Source: Noviherbaspirillum_A sp047237965
GTDB lineage: Bacteria; Pseudomonadota; Gammaproteobacteria; Burkholderiales; Burkholderiaceae_D
Direction of reading: 5' to 3'
Length of the DNA: 64,000 bases
Assembly: GCF_047237965.1 (NCBI RefSeq)
Contig: NZ_JBDFLX010000001.1
Coordinates: 3,720,001 to 3,784,000 of the forward strand
Below the pieces are notes generated by a model. That model ran no database searches and had not been told where the DNA came from. It saw only the letters and a list, made by a program, of their open reading frames with translations. Each line of letters starts with the position of its first letter. Position 1 is the first letter of the stretch. The position numbers and the translations under genes were made by a program. Shown here one piece after another: positions 55,301 to 62,148 of this stretch.

Positions 55301-56669
55301 GGCCGGTGGCGTTGTAGCGGTACTCGGTGACCCGGCCTTCCGGGCTGACGATGAAGCGCACATGGTTGCGTTTTCCCGCGTCGTAGATCGTGTGGGTGGT
55401 CTGCGGCAGGCTGGCCCGGGCCGGCCCGGCGCCATCCGGGTCGGGCGCGACGTACAGGGTTTCGGTCAGCAGCTGGTTCTGGGCGTCGAAGCTGCGCGCT
55501 ATCACATTGCCGGCGGCGTCGCGCTGCAGGACCTGGTTGCCGTTGGCGTCGTATTCCATCGCGCTGACATGGCCTTCGGCGTCGGTGGCCTGGAGTACGT
55601 CGCCGCGGGCGTTGTAGAGAAAGCTTTGCACCTGGGCGCCGCCGGCAATCGCCGGGCCGGTGATGCGCAGCAGCTGGCCCTGGGCGTCGTAGTCATAGCG
55701 GGTGGCCAGGCCCAGCGCATCGGTCACCGTGGTGCGGCGGTTGGCCGCGTCATAGGCAAAGCGCATCGTCTCGCCAAGCGCATTGGTGACGCTGGCCACG
55801 CGGATGTCGTTGCCGCTGCCGATATAGGCAATCGTGAGGCTGCTGCCGTCGCTTTGGCGGATGGACGTGATGCGCTCGCTCGGGCCGTCGTAGGCATAGC
55901 GGGTGGTGTAGACGCGGCCATCGGCGATGCTGCCGTCCTCGGGCGTGAGGTCGACCGTGACGGTGTCGAGACGCCCGAAGCTGTCATGGCCATAGCGCAC
56001 CCGCACCGTCTGGGCGGTGCCATTGGCATCGATGGTGACGCTGCGCACCTGGGCCAGCAGGCGGTTGCGGTAATCGTAATAGACGGTTTCGCCGCTGCTG
56101 TTGGCCACCGACTGCACCTGGCCCTCCTTGTTGTAGAGGAAGGCCAGCGCATTGCCGTCGGTGTCCTGGCGGCGCACCAGCTGCCACTGGTCCTGGTAGC
56201 GGGCGTAGTACTCGGTGGTGCCGGTGTCGCCATCGGTCCAGACCAGCTGGTTGTCGCGGTAGCGCAGGGTGTCGTAGGCGCCGGCGCCGCTGGTGCTCAG
56301 ATACAGGCGGCGGGTGGCGTCGTAGGCATAGCGGTCCTCGCTGCCGTCGGCATCCTTTCTGACGATGCTGCTGTTGCGCTGGCCGATGGCGCCGAAGGTG
56401 GCAAGGCGCGGCGGCTGCAAGCCGGGCAGGCGGAAGTCGCCGGCGAGGTGTTCCTGGCTGTTGTAGGTGCGCTGGCTGGCGCTCCACAGGCCGGAGCCGG
56501 CGAGGGCGTCGTCCTGGTTCTGGAGGATGAGGTTGCCGTTGGCGACATTGACGGTGACGCGGTCGGTGCCGCGGCCCAGGGTGGCAGTGCCGGCGACGCC
56601 GCGGGCGCCGAGGGTGGCTAAGGACGTGAGATTGAGGCCAAGACTGTTGCCGGCGACGAGAGCGACCAT
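43341..56669 (-). CDS. Giant Rhs/YD-repeat protein with LysM domain and unrecognised C-terminal tip
   Basis: A 4442-residue protein. The start at 56669 follows AGGAA with six-base spacing. Residues 1-60 (VAGNSLGLNLTSLATLG) lack a signal peptide or PAAR domain. YD repeats of the YDxxGRL / TRYxYDANGN type fill about 90-2730 and 3030-3650 and should build a hollow beta shell. Residues about 561-610 are a Gly-Asn linker. About 2740-3030 is an insert that looks like fibronectin-type strands. A LysM domain follows (about 3713-3770; VAAGDTLQSIARRQYG), then a hydrophobic Gly/Ala-rich segment (about 3800-4020; GAILIIVIVVVATIFTAG) and a 420-residue tip. The usual core end motif (DPxGxxDGxN) was not seen. 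The tip is more AT-rich than the core and matches no toxin I know. Secretion route is unresolved. Confidence 0.9.
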   Translation of the reverse strand: MVALVAGNSLGLNLTSLATLGARGVAGTATLGRGTDRVTVNVANGNLILQNQDDALAGSGLWSASQRTYNSQEHLAGDFRLPGLQPPRLATFGAIGQRNSSIVRKDADGSEDRYAYDATRRLYLSTSGAGAYDTLRYRDNQLVWTDGDTGTTEYYARYQDQWQLVRRQDTDGNALAFLYNKEGQVQSVANSSGETVYYDYRNRLLAQVRSVTIDANGTAQTVRVRYGHDSFGRLDTVTVDLTPEDGSIADGRVYTTRYAYDGPSERITSIRQSDGSSLTIAYIGSGNDIRVASVTNALGETMRFAYDAANRRTTVTDALGLATRYDYDAQGQLLRITGPAIAGGAQVQSFLYNARGDVLQATDAEGHVSAMEYDANGNQVLQRDAAGNVIARSFDAQNQLLTETLYVAPDPDGAGPARASLPQTTHTIYDAGKRNHVRFIVSPEGRVTEYRYNATGQRIVALRYAAAYRDSSAWQVAYPQALPPTPLGLGAPVSAGGYTGAAPTEAMLAAWAAAQDSSQVVRTDYRYDFRGQLQQQLRYPMVPADGSLNVATAGGANPNLYASTTGNGNSVGNGTGNGNANGKGNGVGNAIDGAVGNGIGNANGNGNGKPGAAADITQYVYDAFGRLLQTVSPNGGVTSYAYDGLNRLLAMQDAKGNFTATGYDDASRRTTLRSANGLSTVSAFDAAGRLTSLMQTDVSGQPLAVTTYDYDADGRLRHSTDPTGVERWMLYDEASRLVAEIDGNRSLIEYVYDHNNQLLQTTRHATAVAGDLQAVLPPDALARLRPPAHPDDSRSWHLYDAANRLAAEIDAEGLLTRTEYDGASRVVRTIAYANAIDVSTLTAQTTLAQLLPAASTDDRVTRRLYDNDGLLRATLDAEGYLQEWRYDAAGQQVAQIRYATATDPALRANGTLSQLRPAASAADILTQRILDARGQLTAEIDGEGYLTSHRYDGNGNRTGSTRHARALTDTQRAMLVAGGIAASWRPEPGSADGIQTWRYDLLDRVIASTDYSGTVTRYQYDSMGRLVQTTLAAGSDEARVQTRRYDLQGRLLAELSGEGNAALATLANPSPEQTEAIWQQHAVRYQYDAAGRLLTRTDANGNRDVFYYDADGQLRYAVNAAGEVQAHQYDALGRELMLTRYATRLTSTQLASLQGGLLDAPRNTGIPTMMASLATPGADSNTIYRYDRAGRLLEITNALGQRIASRYSTFGQLIGKTTIGTENGDIVEQSRYDRRGLLTSTLRDATGLRAATRTEYDAFGRAIRRTDANGNLREQRYDRLGRMVQTVDATSAVFATGYDAFSRTISRTDALGNTTRIAYDHAARSSTVTTPEGITVTTVMNRHGQTQRVVDGNGNVTTSTYDRNGNLVSTATALAVTTQRFDAGDRLIETVDGNGTRTVLAYDAANRMLSRIVDPGGLALATTYVHDALGRMVRSTDANGIATTYHYDALGQLREQVRDPDGLALNTRFNWNSRGQELGVTDPNGATTRYAYDNLGRRISETVDPDGLALTTRYAYDANGNMVTKTDANGRVSRYAYDGENRLVASVDAEGGVLITRYDPNGRIAATVAYAQAIVLDGLPLAASLADIAARLHADPSDQASHRIHDRDGRLAATVDGAGAVVAYRYDGNGNVVERRAYAGPVALASWRPGTMPAVQPDDAHDQRLRTLYDAANRAIASIDGVGALTLQRYDANGNLLSRTAYATPVDPNLALTFLATDASRIMGASNDIASNTDHLASIAERIASSADRADQYRYDAANRVTLHVDGVGAVTCYAYDANGNLLRSIAHATALAAGQDPATVAASAADRLTDRAYDAANQLLWEVDALGGVTAWQRDANGNVLRIARHARPVAPPAAAMPPRSADALRQAVQPDATADRISRQAYDAANRLLFAIDAEGAVTAYRYDGLGQRIASTAHANTLDTQALTAIDAQGGTSPGGSPQASGTIAIAARLAAIASRIAPDAAQDRGSRQYVDAAGRIAATVDALGNVTASRYDALGRLLQREQLARPLDLATSDLPATLEALQALLRRDPSADHVEHQTWDAAGRLVSKTDALGHTESWTHDALGNQLSYRNALGAVWTYDHDAAGRTIRETTPEVDLVSTTANFATDALSITHAGPAAIVSTLAYDALGNLIARTEAQGRPEERTTRYAYDALGRQIRTTFPPVGVYAADLDDPGSNGSTGLAARTERIETLYTETRYDALGNAISGRDVAGAISRKTYDRLGRLDYEVDALGQVTGREYNAFGDITRLTRYQFAVALPQADIDSGGLRAALQTSDNDRSLQQAYDRTGRLLRTEQSAVDAYDSSAPEGQQAFHAGLVTTQRYNAFGERIQTRKLRNPLTNAWLASTAWYDRAGREIASMDAAGYLSTQTWDARGNLLSRTEFAQPQADPGAALPAAIVASDDDRSTVYAYDQANRKIAETRLRIEVADADTGVTQRRDVSATYGYDALGNQTRVTDGLGATTFTWYDALGHIRAVAAPGHDSTASGAMLIPLTEFRRDAHGNVLLQTAYANGAAAADERGYTRAAASASDRVTLSRYDSHGHLVQSQDAAGVVHHQSFDARGNLAKSWQRVTAADGISQRTLWQAWRYDALGRQSAMLSARDDGGAIIAGTRYNAFGEIVRQGTDERWETYYDRDAAGRVWRTNDKDGIERIALYDLQGNATVEVRSDGAAPLAVTQPLDALVASHARRVDNRYDALGRLVGMLDAARDDSPLQDDGDGGLSWTSADGAERFAWQAAGLDWMDLAITRRDGMSTVSLRALPPGDYGYRLSRYDAGGALQVVSGMLHVEAGQTARTVDAQNLPRIGGVSAQQSTIGGIASLDDAAAWLVFADPGADYVAQFQYRATGSSAWLALPLTPRGNGLVGVNRAAIPAGAYDYQLLLTRPGASSPSRTIAGKVDLPAYAPIGQKVMAVGIDGRILGALPARVLRLPLPPAGVDARLRLRVIDADANPIGDWQSPAVQTDVLGVDTQDQLLGYQKLDLASLPPAQYEVELTWLQNGQPIAQSLGQLDARDTDATSYTDHTPDYLPAYTVAATAPRITFTTDQLLRPEIRQTLDRWGNVLTVNDARSLAWVTSTRYNADNHVTEQAAPAMQLATGETVRPVTRFLYDALGRQIGMRDADGNLTRWRFDNAGQLQAELQADGGIVTHQYDAFGNKVATIDARGHRQDMRYDALDRRIDTRIDGALVTSVSYDDAGRMSASGNGAGEMLRYRYDLHGNVVAVIQPMGQATAYAYDTHNRQVAMTDANGRTATWTYDDFGLLLAHTDIGGAVYTYHYDAARQLVEQSNSRGQHILYGYDAAGRQIRIDDRATGKLTTYRLDALGNHLAERTLQGGELLQDNRLAYDSAGRLVRVTDSAAGRISIAIGYDAAGNRRHIVTDIAVDGASQHVDGWYVYDAMHRQTVVNALDAQGTLGTQGRRIAYDFNGNRISDTWHGASLGGAAAAGGDTELSALALGLIGQAGTTGNGDTTATYAYDAQNRLIASWRDGQLVQQRQYDAAGRLAIETGGTVDEDTVKQLNSALPETDRLPERRSIYSYDANGRMTYLQVLHLDGGRDYDMDYRNAYDAVGNVLSYQVHGYSDDGYTNTFVHTYAQYEGDVITDTRGSSTVNDDGASHRRYDVNGDLITITDDAEGANNRSYRNDAFGRALAIHQNGRTLRQLIVNGEVLGRYGNGVNPYDAKDDDNHPQFATIKDLNFSYQIVNATHPGSAPGSYLVAAGDTLQSIARRQYGDAGYWYQIALANGLDGDSALVVGRKLDIPSITGTTFNRADSFRPYDASIVIGDTTPTLPPPDDGCGILGAILIIVIVVVATIFTAGLMAPAAGAGLTGIFSAGASALASGGFAVGFIAGAVGSAVGQIVAVATGIQKDFNWNAVALGALSGGVASEIGAAAGVGAQGASATWLGGPTLAPTVARSMLGNAITQGVAVATGLQDKFSWTNVAAAGVGSAVGYLAGDALGMRTQDFATAGFGERLAKSTLSGLAAGAAAAIARGGRVTVQQVAVDAFGQALGESVAQTDWGGMRRQAVSYTPEEQVQDYTLENNRFSSALTNRASDPTNLAAAQRYLSMYPMASNEGINVWLPESMPVTGNGADVTPSDLMRFEKASYQQGDFNKLDITGKRDTMGALFLKNYGYAPMPAELIQYGNYNNLSNVNDVSINREIVSPSLEQLRNTPITEAQLQTFAADDASYAQARLAAQARAASSQGPMTMPGPMLASDYEAQGNQLGRNAHIFANAAQWAYGQGNRQAGDTYQQLANNAYYAGQRASITALNMNAVSQRALSIPTPNFDPAPGWSYMGQNSAGLPAGGTAQPDFVVLGGTSLSGSGSIALNVRDGTTYLAGGVTQSDPRSIGWKPGLVATAGWIFGSNSAEGTNNFLNGNGNQAYISVPTPWKVNGFVAVTHAYGGGYALELGVASPGNLSAGVVPISHSKVIYSPK
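54841..54990 (-). repeat. Gly-Asn codon repeat inside rhs
   Basis: A low-complexity stretch of GGC/GGT-AAT/AAC codons coding about 50 residues of GN-rich linker (GNGNANGKGNGVGN). On the + strand it reads as repeated CCATTGCC/CGTTGCC. It separates the first YD block from the next and could vary in length by slippage. Confidence 0.85.
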
Positions 56670-57227
56670 GAGGGTTCCTGTACGTAAGGGACAGAGCACG
56701 ACGACGCCGGCAGGCCAGCATCGTCAAACGGTGTTCGGGCCGGGAAGCGGGCAGGGTGGCTGCACCACGTAAGGAATGGCCATTGGCGGCAGCATCAACG
56801 GCACGCGCCGGAACATATGCAGCTATTCAGGCGATGCGGCCGGGACTTTAGCGGTGGCGTGCAAATAGCGGGCGGTAGGGGAACGCGGGTGCTGCGGGGC
56901 GGAATTGGCCGTGGTGGGACAGGGGCCGCCACGAAGGAGAGGAACGGGAAAAGCGGCGTGTAGAGCGTGTTCTGTTGGCGAACGCTATTTTGCCGGGATA
57001 CTGAAAATCAGGTCTTCACGGAGGGGTGGGAGCCGGATGCATGGGCAGGACTGCCCCGGATTCAGGATGCAGAGACGGCTGTGCCGTAGCTGGTGGGGTA
57101 GGCGCAATGCATTGCTATCGGCAGGTCGGCGGTCTGGTGGAATTCCCTGCGGGGTATTCCACCAGAATGCTACGGATGCTATGAAGGCCGGGGCAATAAC
57201 CCTTCAGGGCATTGCACCGGATGAGGC
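56670..57227. other. Intergenic region upstream of rhs, with hairpin after treY
   Basis: 558 bases. Arms TCTGGTGGAAT (57133-57143) and ATTCCACCAGA (57156-57166) form a perfect 11-bp stem about 60 bases after the treY stop, without a T-run on the minus strand. No gene is recognised. The rhs promoter should be in the part nearest 56700 but no strong boxes were seen. Confidence 0.45.
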
Positions 57228-60002
57228 TTATCGACTTACCAGCACCGCCACCGGCCTTTCGCCCAGCAGCGTTGCCAGCGGCAGGGTCTGTGCTCCGCCT
57301 TGCACCGTGCGATCCGACAGCGCATCGGTCCACTGCGCGACCACCTCGGGCAGCAACAGTTCGGTATCGCCCCATTCGTCCGAGCCGGGCTGCGGCCCCT
57401 GGGCGGGCAGGCGCAGGGCGGCTACCAGCAGGGTGCGGCCCTGGTGACGGCGCAGGAAGGCCACCACGTGCCCGGATTTGGCGCCGCGCGCCTGCAGCGG
57501 GATGTAATCGCCCTCGTCGAACAGCGCCGGGTGTTCAGCGCGCAGCTGCAGCACCCGCTGTATCAGCGGCTGCTTGATCTGCGCCTTCTGCCACAGCATG
57601 CGGTCGAAGTCCTGCTGCGTATCGGCAGCGGCCAAGGCGCTGCGGCGGGCGTCGTAGTCGACCAGCCGGCGGTTGTCGGGGTCGACCAGGCTCAGGTCCC
57701 AGAACTCGGCGCCCTGGTACAGGTCGGGCACGCCGGGCGAGGTCAGGCGCAGCACGGTTTGCGTCAGGCTGTTGCACACGCCCGGCAAGGCCAGGCGGTC
57801 GACCCAGGTGCGCAGGTCGCGGATGAAGGGCGCGCAGCTGGCGCCATCCATCAGGCGCATCAGGAAGTCGCGGCTGCCCTGTTCATAGGCGGCGTTGGGC
57901 ATGACCCAGCTGGTCTGGCGCTTGGCTTCGCGGCTGGCCTTTTCCTGCCAGTCGGCGACCCGCTCGGCATACGCCCTTAGGCCGTCATGGTCTTCCGGCG
58001 CCAGGTGCAGCGGCCAGGCGCCGACGATCATCTGGTACAGCATGGCCTGGTCGGCCGCGGACGGGGCGAACTGGCCGGCGCCGAGGTCCACCCGCAACGG
58101 CTGGTGCTGCGTCATCCACTTGCGCACCGATTCGCTCCACGCCTGCGGCAGCTCCGACAGCACGGCCAGGCGGGCGCGCACGTCCTCGCCGCGCTTGTGG
58201 TCGTGGGTGGCGGTAGCCAGCAGGGTATGCGGGAAGTCGCGCAGGCGCTGCAGGTTGGCGTTGTGGAATGCCTCCACGCTGAACGCGAAGCGGCCGGGGT
58301 CGCCGCCGACCTCGTTGCGCGACAAGAGGCGGCCATAGCGGTAGAAGGCGGTGTCTTCCACCGACTTCGCGGCCAGCGGCGGCGTCAGCTGCTGGAAGCG
58401 GGTGATGGCGCGCAGGCGCAGCGCCCGGGCGCCGGCGTCGGCGATGGAGGAAGGCGTCTCGCCGCCCAGCCAGCGCGCCAGCAGGTCAAGGAGCGGCTGG
58501 TCGGCCGCGCGCACGCGCGGGCGGGCCTCGTCCAGCGCGGTCTGCAGCAGGGCCTGGTCTTCGTGGTCGCGGCCGTCGTCATGCACATAGGTGCGGTAGG
58601 CCGGGAAGGTGACCAGCAGCTCGGTCAGCACCCGCCGTATCGACGAGGCCGACACGTCGCGGGTGGCGAGGTCGCTGCGCGCCACCGCATGCAGCGCGCG
58701 CACCAGCGCGTCGGTCTCGCCGACGAAGTTCTCGGCCAGCAGCTGGCGGCGCGCGGTCTGCACATGGGTGTCGAAGTCGCGGGCGTCGCCGCTGACTTCC
58801 ACCCACAGGTGCTGCAGCGCGTCGGCGCCGCGCGCATCGTGCAGCACGCCGCTGACCTGGTCCATGAATTCATAGCCGGTGGTGCCATGCACCTTCCAGC
58901 CGGTGCGCACCGTCTCGTCGCCGGTCAGGATCTTTTCGATCACGATGTAGGGCGCGCCGCCGGGCGCATCGGGCGGGCGCTGGTCAGTCAAAGCTTCCAG
59001 CTTCTCGCGCAGCCTGCGGCAGTAGTGCGCGGGGCGCGCCATGCCGTCGACATGGTCGACCCGTACGCCGTCGATCACGCCTTCGGCGTACAGCCGCAGG
59101 ATGCAGGCATGGGTGGCGTCGAATACATCGTCATCCTCGACCCGCACGCCAGCCAGGTCGCTGACCTCGAAGAAGCGCCGCCAGTTGATTTCCTCGGCCG
59201 CGTTGCGCCACCAAGTCAGGCGGTAATGCTGCTGCTCCAGCAGCGCATGCAGCCGCTGCAGGCCGTCCGGCGTGTCGACCGCATAATGCGCCAGCACCCG
59301 TTCCAGCGCGGCGCGGCCGTCTGGCTTGGACCACAGGCTGCGCAGCATCGCGCGGTTGGCCTCATGCTGGCGCAGCGCCGCATCGGCGCCGGCCTGGTCG
59401 TCCTGCGCGTCGCGCATCGACGCGGCCGTCTCGCACAGCGCCGGGTCCGACGCCAGCACCTGGGCGTAGGTCGATGGCGCCATCGGGAAGCGGTGGTCGT
59501 AATGGGCGAACCAGAAGCCTCCGGTGGCGTCGTCGAAGCGCAGTTCGATCTGGCCGTCTTTCAACGCATCGCCATACTGGGCGCCAAGGAAGGGCAGCAA
59601 GATCTTGCCCTTTAACGCCGGGTCGGGCGAGTTCCAGTCGATGTCGAACCAGTGGGCATAGCGACTGCCCGCGCCCCATTCGAGCACGTCCAGCCACCAC
59701 GGGTTTTCCGGGCCACCCACGCCCATGTGGTTGGGCACGATGTCCAGCAGCAGGCCCATGCCGCGCTGGCGCAGCCTGGCCACCAGCTTCTTCAGCGCTT
59801 CCTCGCCGCCCAGCGCGGGGCTGATGCGGGTCGGGTCGATGATGTCGTAGCCATGGGTCGAACCCTTGCGGGCCGACAGCAGCGGCGACGCATACAGGTG
59901 GCTGATGCCGAGGCCGGCGTAATAGTCGACCACGCCGAGCGCATCGCCCAGGGTGAAGTCGCTGTTGAACTGCAGGCGCGCAGTGGCGCGGGGGATGCTC
60001 AT
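57228..60002 (-). CDS. treY: Maltooligosyl trehalose synthase TreY
   Basis: A 924-residue GH13 enzyme that isomerises the reducing-end alpha-1,4 bond of maltodextrins to alpha,alpha-1,1, giving maltooligosyltrehalose. Visible: PRATARLQFNSDFTLGDA at the N-terminus, LDIVPNHMGVGGPENPWW (region I), GVRVDHVDGM (nucleophile Asp), IVIEKILTGDE (acid Glu) and TATHDHKRGEDVRAR. It overlaps malQ by four bases (ATGA). The partner TreZ, which frees trehalose, is not in the window. Confidence 0.95.
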   Translation of the reverse strand: MSIPRATARLQFNSDFTLGDALGVVDYYAGLGISHLYASPLLSARKGSTHGYDIIDPTRISPALGGEEALKKLVARLRQRGMGLLLDIVPNHMGVGGPENPWWLDVLEWGAGSRYAHWFDIDWNSPDPALKGKILLPFLGAQYGDALKDGQIELRFDDATGGFWFAHYDHRFPMAPSTYAQVLASDPALCETAASMRDAQDDQAGADAALRQHEANRAMLRSLWSKPDGRAALERVLAHYAVDTPDGLQRLHALLEQQHYRLTWWRNAAEEINWRRFFEVSDLAGVRVEDDDVFDATHACILRLYAEGVIDGVRVDHVDGMARPAHYCRRLREKLEALTDQRPPDAPGGAPYIVIEKILTGDETVRTGWKVHGTTGYEFMDQVSGVLHDARGADALQHLWVEVSGDARDFDTHVQTARRQLLAENFVGETDALVRALHAVARSDLATRDVSASSIRRVLTELLVTFPAYRTYVHDDGRDHEDQALLQTALDEARPRVRAADQPLLDLLARWLGGETPSSIADAGARALRLRAITRFQQLTPPLAAKSVEDTAFYRYGRLLSRNEVGGDPGRFAFSVEAFHNANLQRLRDFPHTLLATATHDHKRGEDVRARLAVLSELPQAWSESVRKWMTQHQPLRVDLGAGQFAPSAADQAMLYQMIVGAWPLHLAPEDHDGLRAYAERVADWQEKASREAKRQTSWVMPNAAYEQGSRDFLMRLMDGASCAPFIRDLRTWVDRLALPGVCNSLTQTVLRLTSPGVPDLYQGAEFWDLSLVDPDNRRLVDYDARRSALAAADTQQDFDRMLWQKAQIKQPLIQRVLQLRAEHPALFDEGDYIPLQARGAKSGHVVAFLRRHQGRTLLVAALRLPAQGPQPGSDEWGDTELLLPEVVAQWTDALSDRTVQGGAQTLPLATLLGERPVAVLVSR

Positions 60003-62122
60003 TCGGTGCGCTCCGGCGCTTGTCTGGTGTGGTTGAGAATATCGGTGCGCGCAATCACGGCGGCATCGTTGAACATGGTGTCGACGCTGCCCGGCATGCG
60101 ACGGCGCCAGTTCGGGTGCTGGTCGGTGGTGCCGGGCAGGTTGGGCGCTTCGGCCAGGCCCAGCAGGTCCTCGATCGGGATCATCGCCAGCGGCGCCGGC
60201 GTCATGCCGACATAGGCGATCGCATGCTCGATCGGCGGATGCTCGGGCGGCGGCGGCTGCAGGCCCTCATGCTCGGACAGCACGCCGGCCTCGGCCATGG
60301 ACTGCCACAGCGATATGCGTTCGCCGTTGCGGATCTCGCGCTCGCCGGCTTCGCTGGCATTCGGCCCCAGCATGTCGAGCCGGGCGCGCCAGTCGATGTC
60401 GCGCGCCTGCCACCAGCCGGCGATGGTCGGCAGGTCGTGGGTTGTGGTGGTGGCCATCGCTTCCTGCGACCAGGCATTGGGCGGCAGGAAGCGGCTGTCG
60501 CGGCGCTGGAACCACAGCACCCGGATGCCAAGGATGCCGGCGCCGGCCAGCCGCTCGCCGAAGCCCGGCGGTATCGTGCCCAGGTCTTCGCCGATGACGA
60601 TGCCGCGGTGGCGCCAGCTCTCCAGCGCGATCAGGCGCAGCAGGTCGTCGAACGGAAAGCGCAGGTAGGCGCCCTCGGTCGAGGAAAAGCCGTCCGGCAC
60701 CAGCCACATCCGGGTCAGGCCCAGCACATGGTCGATGCGCACGCCGCCGGCATGGCGGAAGGCCGAGCGCAGCATTTCGAGATAGGCCTGGAAGCCATGG
60801 CGGCGCAGCGCCACCGGCGAGAATGCGCCCAGGCCCCAGTTCTGGCCCAGGGGCGCGAGCACGTCGGGCGGCGCACCGACCGACAGGCCGCCCAGCATCT
60901 GCTCGCCGCGGCTCCAGGCCTGGCTGCCGGCCGGGTCGGCGCCCACCGCCAGGTCGCTGATCAGGCCGATCGCCATGCCGGCTTCGCGGGCGGCGATCTG
61001 GGCCTGCTGCAGGCCGAGCGCGGCCTGCCACTGGAGGAAGGCATGGAAGCCCACCTCGTCGGCGTGTTCACGCGCGAACTGGTCGATGGCTGCGCCGCGC
61101 GGGTCGCGGTATTCCTCGGGCCAGCTGCGCCAGTCGCCGTTCTTTTCCTGGCGGCGCAGCCAGGCATGCATCGCTTCGAAGCGGGCATGGTCTTCCACCG
61201 TGTCGCCCTGCTCCTCGCGGAAGGCGGCGAAGGCGGCGCAGGGTGCGCCGCCGGCCTGGCGGAAGCGATCGTACAGCGCGCGCAGCACCTTGAATTTCCA
61301 GGCCGAGGAAGCCGGCCAGTCGATCATGTCCAGCGCTTCCAGCCGCTCGCCTTCTTCCACCAGGCCATGCTCGCGCAGCACTTCGGCCAGCACCTCCTCG
61401 CCCATCACCGCGGACGGGTCGATGTGCAGCGCATTGAACAGCACCCGGCTCGACGGGCCGTACGGGCTGAAGCGGTTAAGGTCATCGGCGAACATCGCGT
61501 GCACCGGGCTGATGGCCACCGCCGATGCGCCGCGGCGCGCGGCCTGCCGCACGAAGCGGGCCAGGCCGCCGAAGTCGCCGATGCCGCCGTCGCCGGGCCG
61601 GCGCAGCGAATACAGCTGGGTGGCGATGCCCCACAGCCGCGGCTCGGTGACCGGGGTGCCGGGCAGGGTGGCGGCGGCATCGGCCACGCTGTAGCAGCGC
61701 GACGGCGCCACCGCCAGCGTGACCTGGTAGTCGGCTACCTGCAGCTGATGGTAGCCGGGCGTATGCAGCGGCATGATTTCCAGCGCCTGTTCCGGGTCGT
61801 CGGAAAAGCGGCCCTCGATCACGCTGCCGTCTTCCAGTTCCACCCGGTAGGGCTTGCTGCGCAGGATGGGATGGCGGCCCAGCGGTATCGCCATGCCGAC
61901 CTGGGCGGTCAGCAGCGGCGGCAGGGGCCGCGTGGCCCTTTCGGTGGCCAGCGCGGCGATGCTGGCTTCGCAGTCGGCGTCGGTGTCGCCGGGCATGCCC
62001 AGCGCGCGCAGCATGGCGCGCATCGACTCCGGCGCCACCGTTTGCGGTGCACCGAAGGCGTCGATCCAGGTTGGCGAGATGCCGGCCATTTCGGCCAGGG
62101 CCAGCAGTGCTTCATTGCTCAC
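59999..62122 (-). CDS. malQ: 4-alpha-glucanotransferase MalQ
   Basis: A 707-residue GH77 amylomaltase that moves maltodextrin segments between chains. Region II VRIDHVLGLTRMW contains the nucleophile Asp, VIGEDLGTIPPGFGERL the acid/base Glu, and TTTHDLPTIAGWW the third carboxylate region; GVRIDHV and IGLISDLAVGADPAGSQAW are typical. The start is GTG at 62122, with GGAGGA five bases upstream. It lies between glgX and treY, consistent with supply of linear maltodextrins for TreY. Confidence 0.95.
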   Translation of the reverse strand: MSNEALLALAEMAGISPTWIDAFGAPQTVAPESMRAMLRALGMPGDTDADCEASIAALATERATRPLPPLLTAQVGMAIPLGRHPILRSKPYRVELEDGSVIEGRFSDDPEQALEIMPLHTPGYHQLQVADYQVTLAVAPSRCYSVADAAATLPGTPVTEPRLWGIATQLYSLRRPGDGGIGDFGGLARFVRQAARRGASAVAISPVHAMFADDLNRFSPYGPSSRVLFNALHIDPSAVMGEEVLAEVLREHGLVEEGERLEALDMIDWPASSAWKFKVLRALYDRFRQAGGAPCAAFAAFREEQGDTVEDHARFEAMHAWLRRQEKNGDWRSWPEEYRDPRGAAIDQFAREHADEVGFHAFLQWQAALGLQQAQIAAREAGMAIGLISDLAVGADPAGSQAWSRGEQMLGGLSVGAPPDVLAPLGQNWGLGAFSPVALRRHGFQAYLEMLRSAFRHAGGVRIDHVLGLTRMWLVPDGFSSTEGAYLRFPFDDLLRLIALESWRHRGIVIGEDLGTIPPGFGERLAGAGILGIRVLWFQRRDSRFLPPNAWSQEAMATTTTHDLPTIAGWWQARDIDWRARLDMLGPNASEAGEREIRNGERISLWQSMAEAGVLSEHEGLQPPPPEHPPIEHAIAYVGMTPAPLAMIPIEDLLGLAEAPNLPGTTDQHPNWRRRMPGSVDTMFNDAAVIARTDILNHTRQAPERTE

Positions 62123-62148
62123 GATAGTCCTCCGGTGTCAGGTGCGGC

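Noticed and set aside
43341..56669. Regular short repeats that could suggest a CRISPR array or satellite
   Set aside because: The repeats are in-frame codons for the YD motif with irregular spacing; there are no identical repeats with unique spacers.
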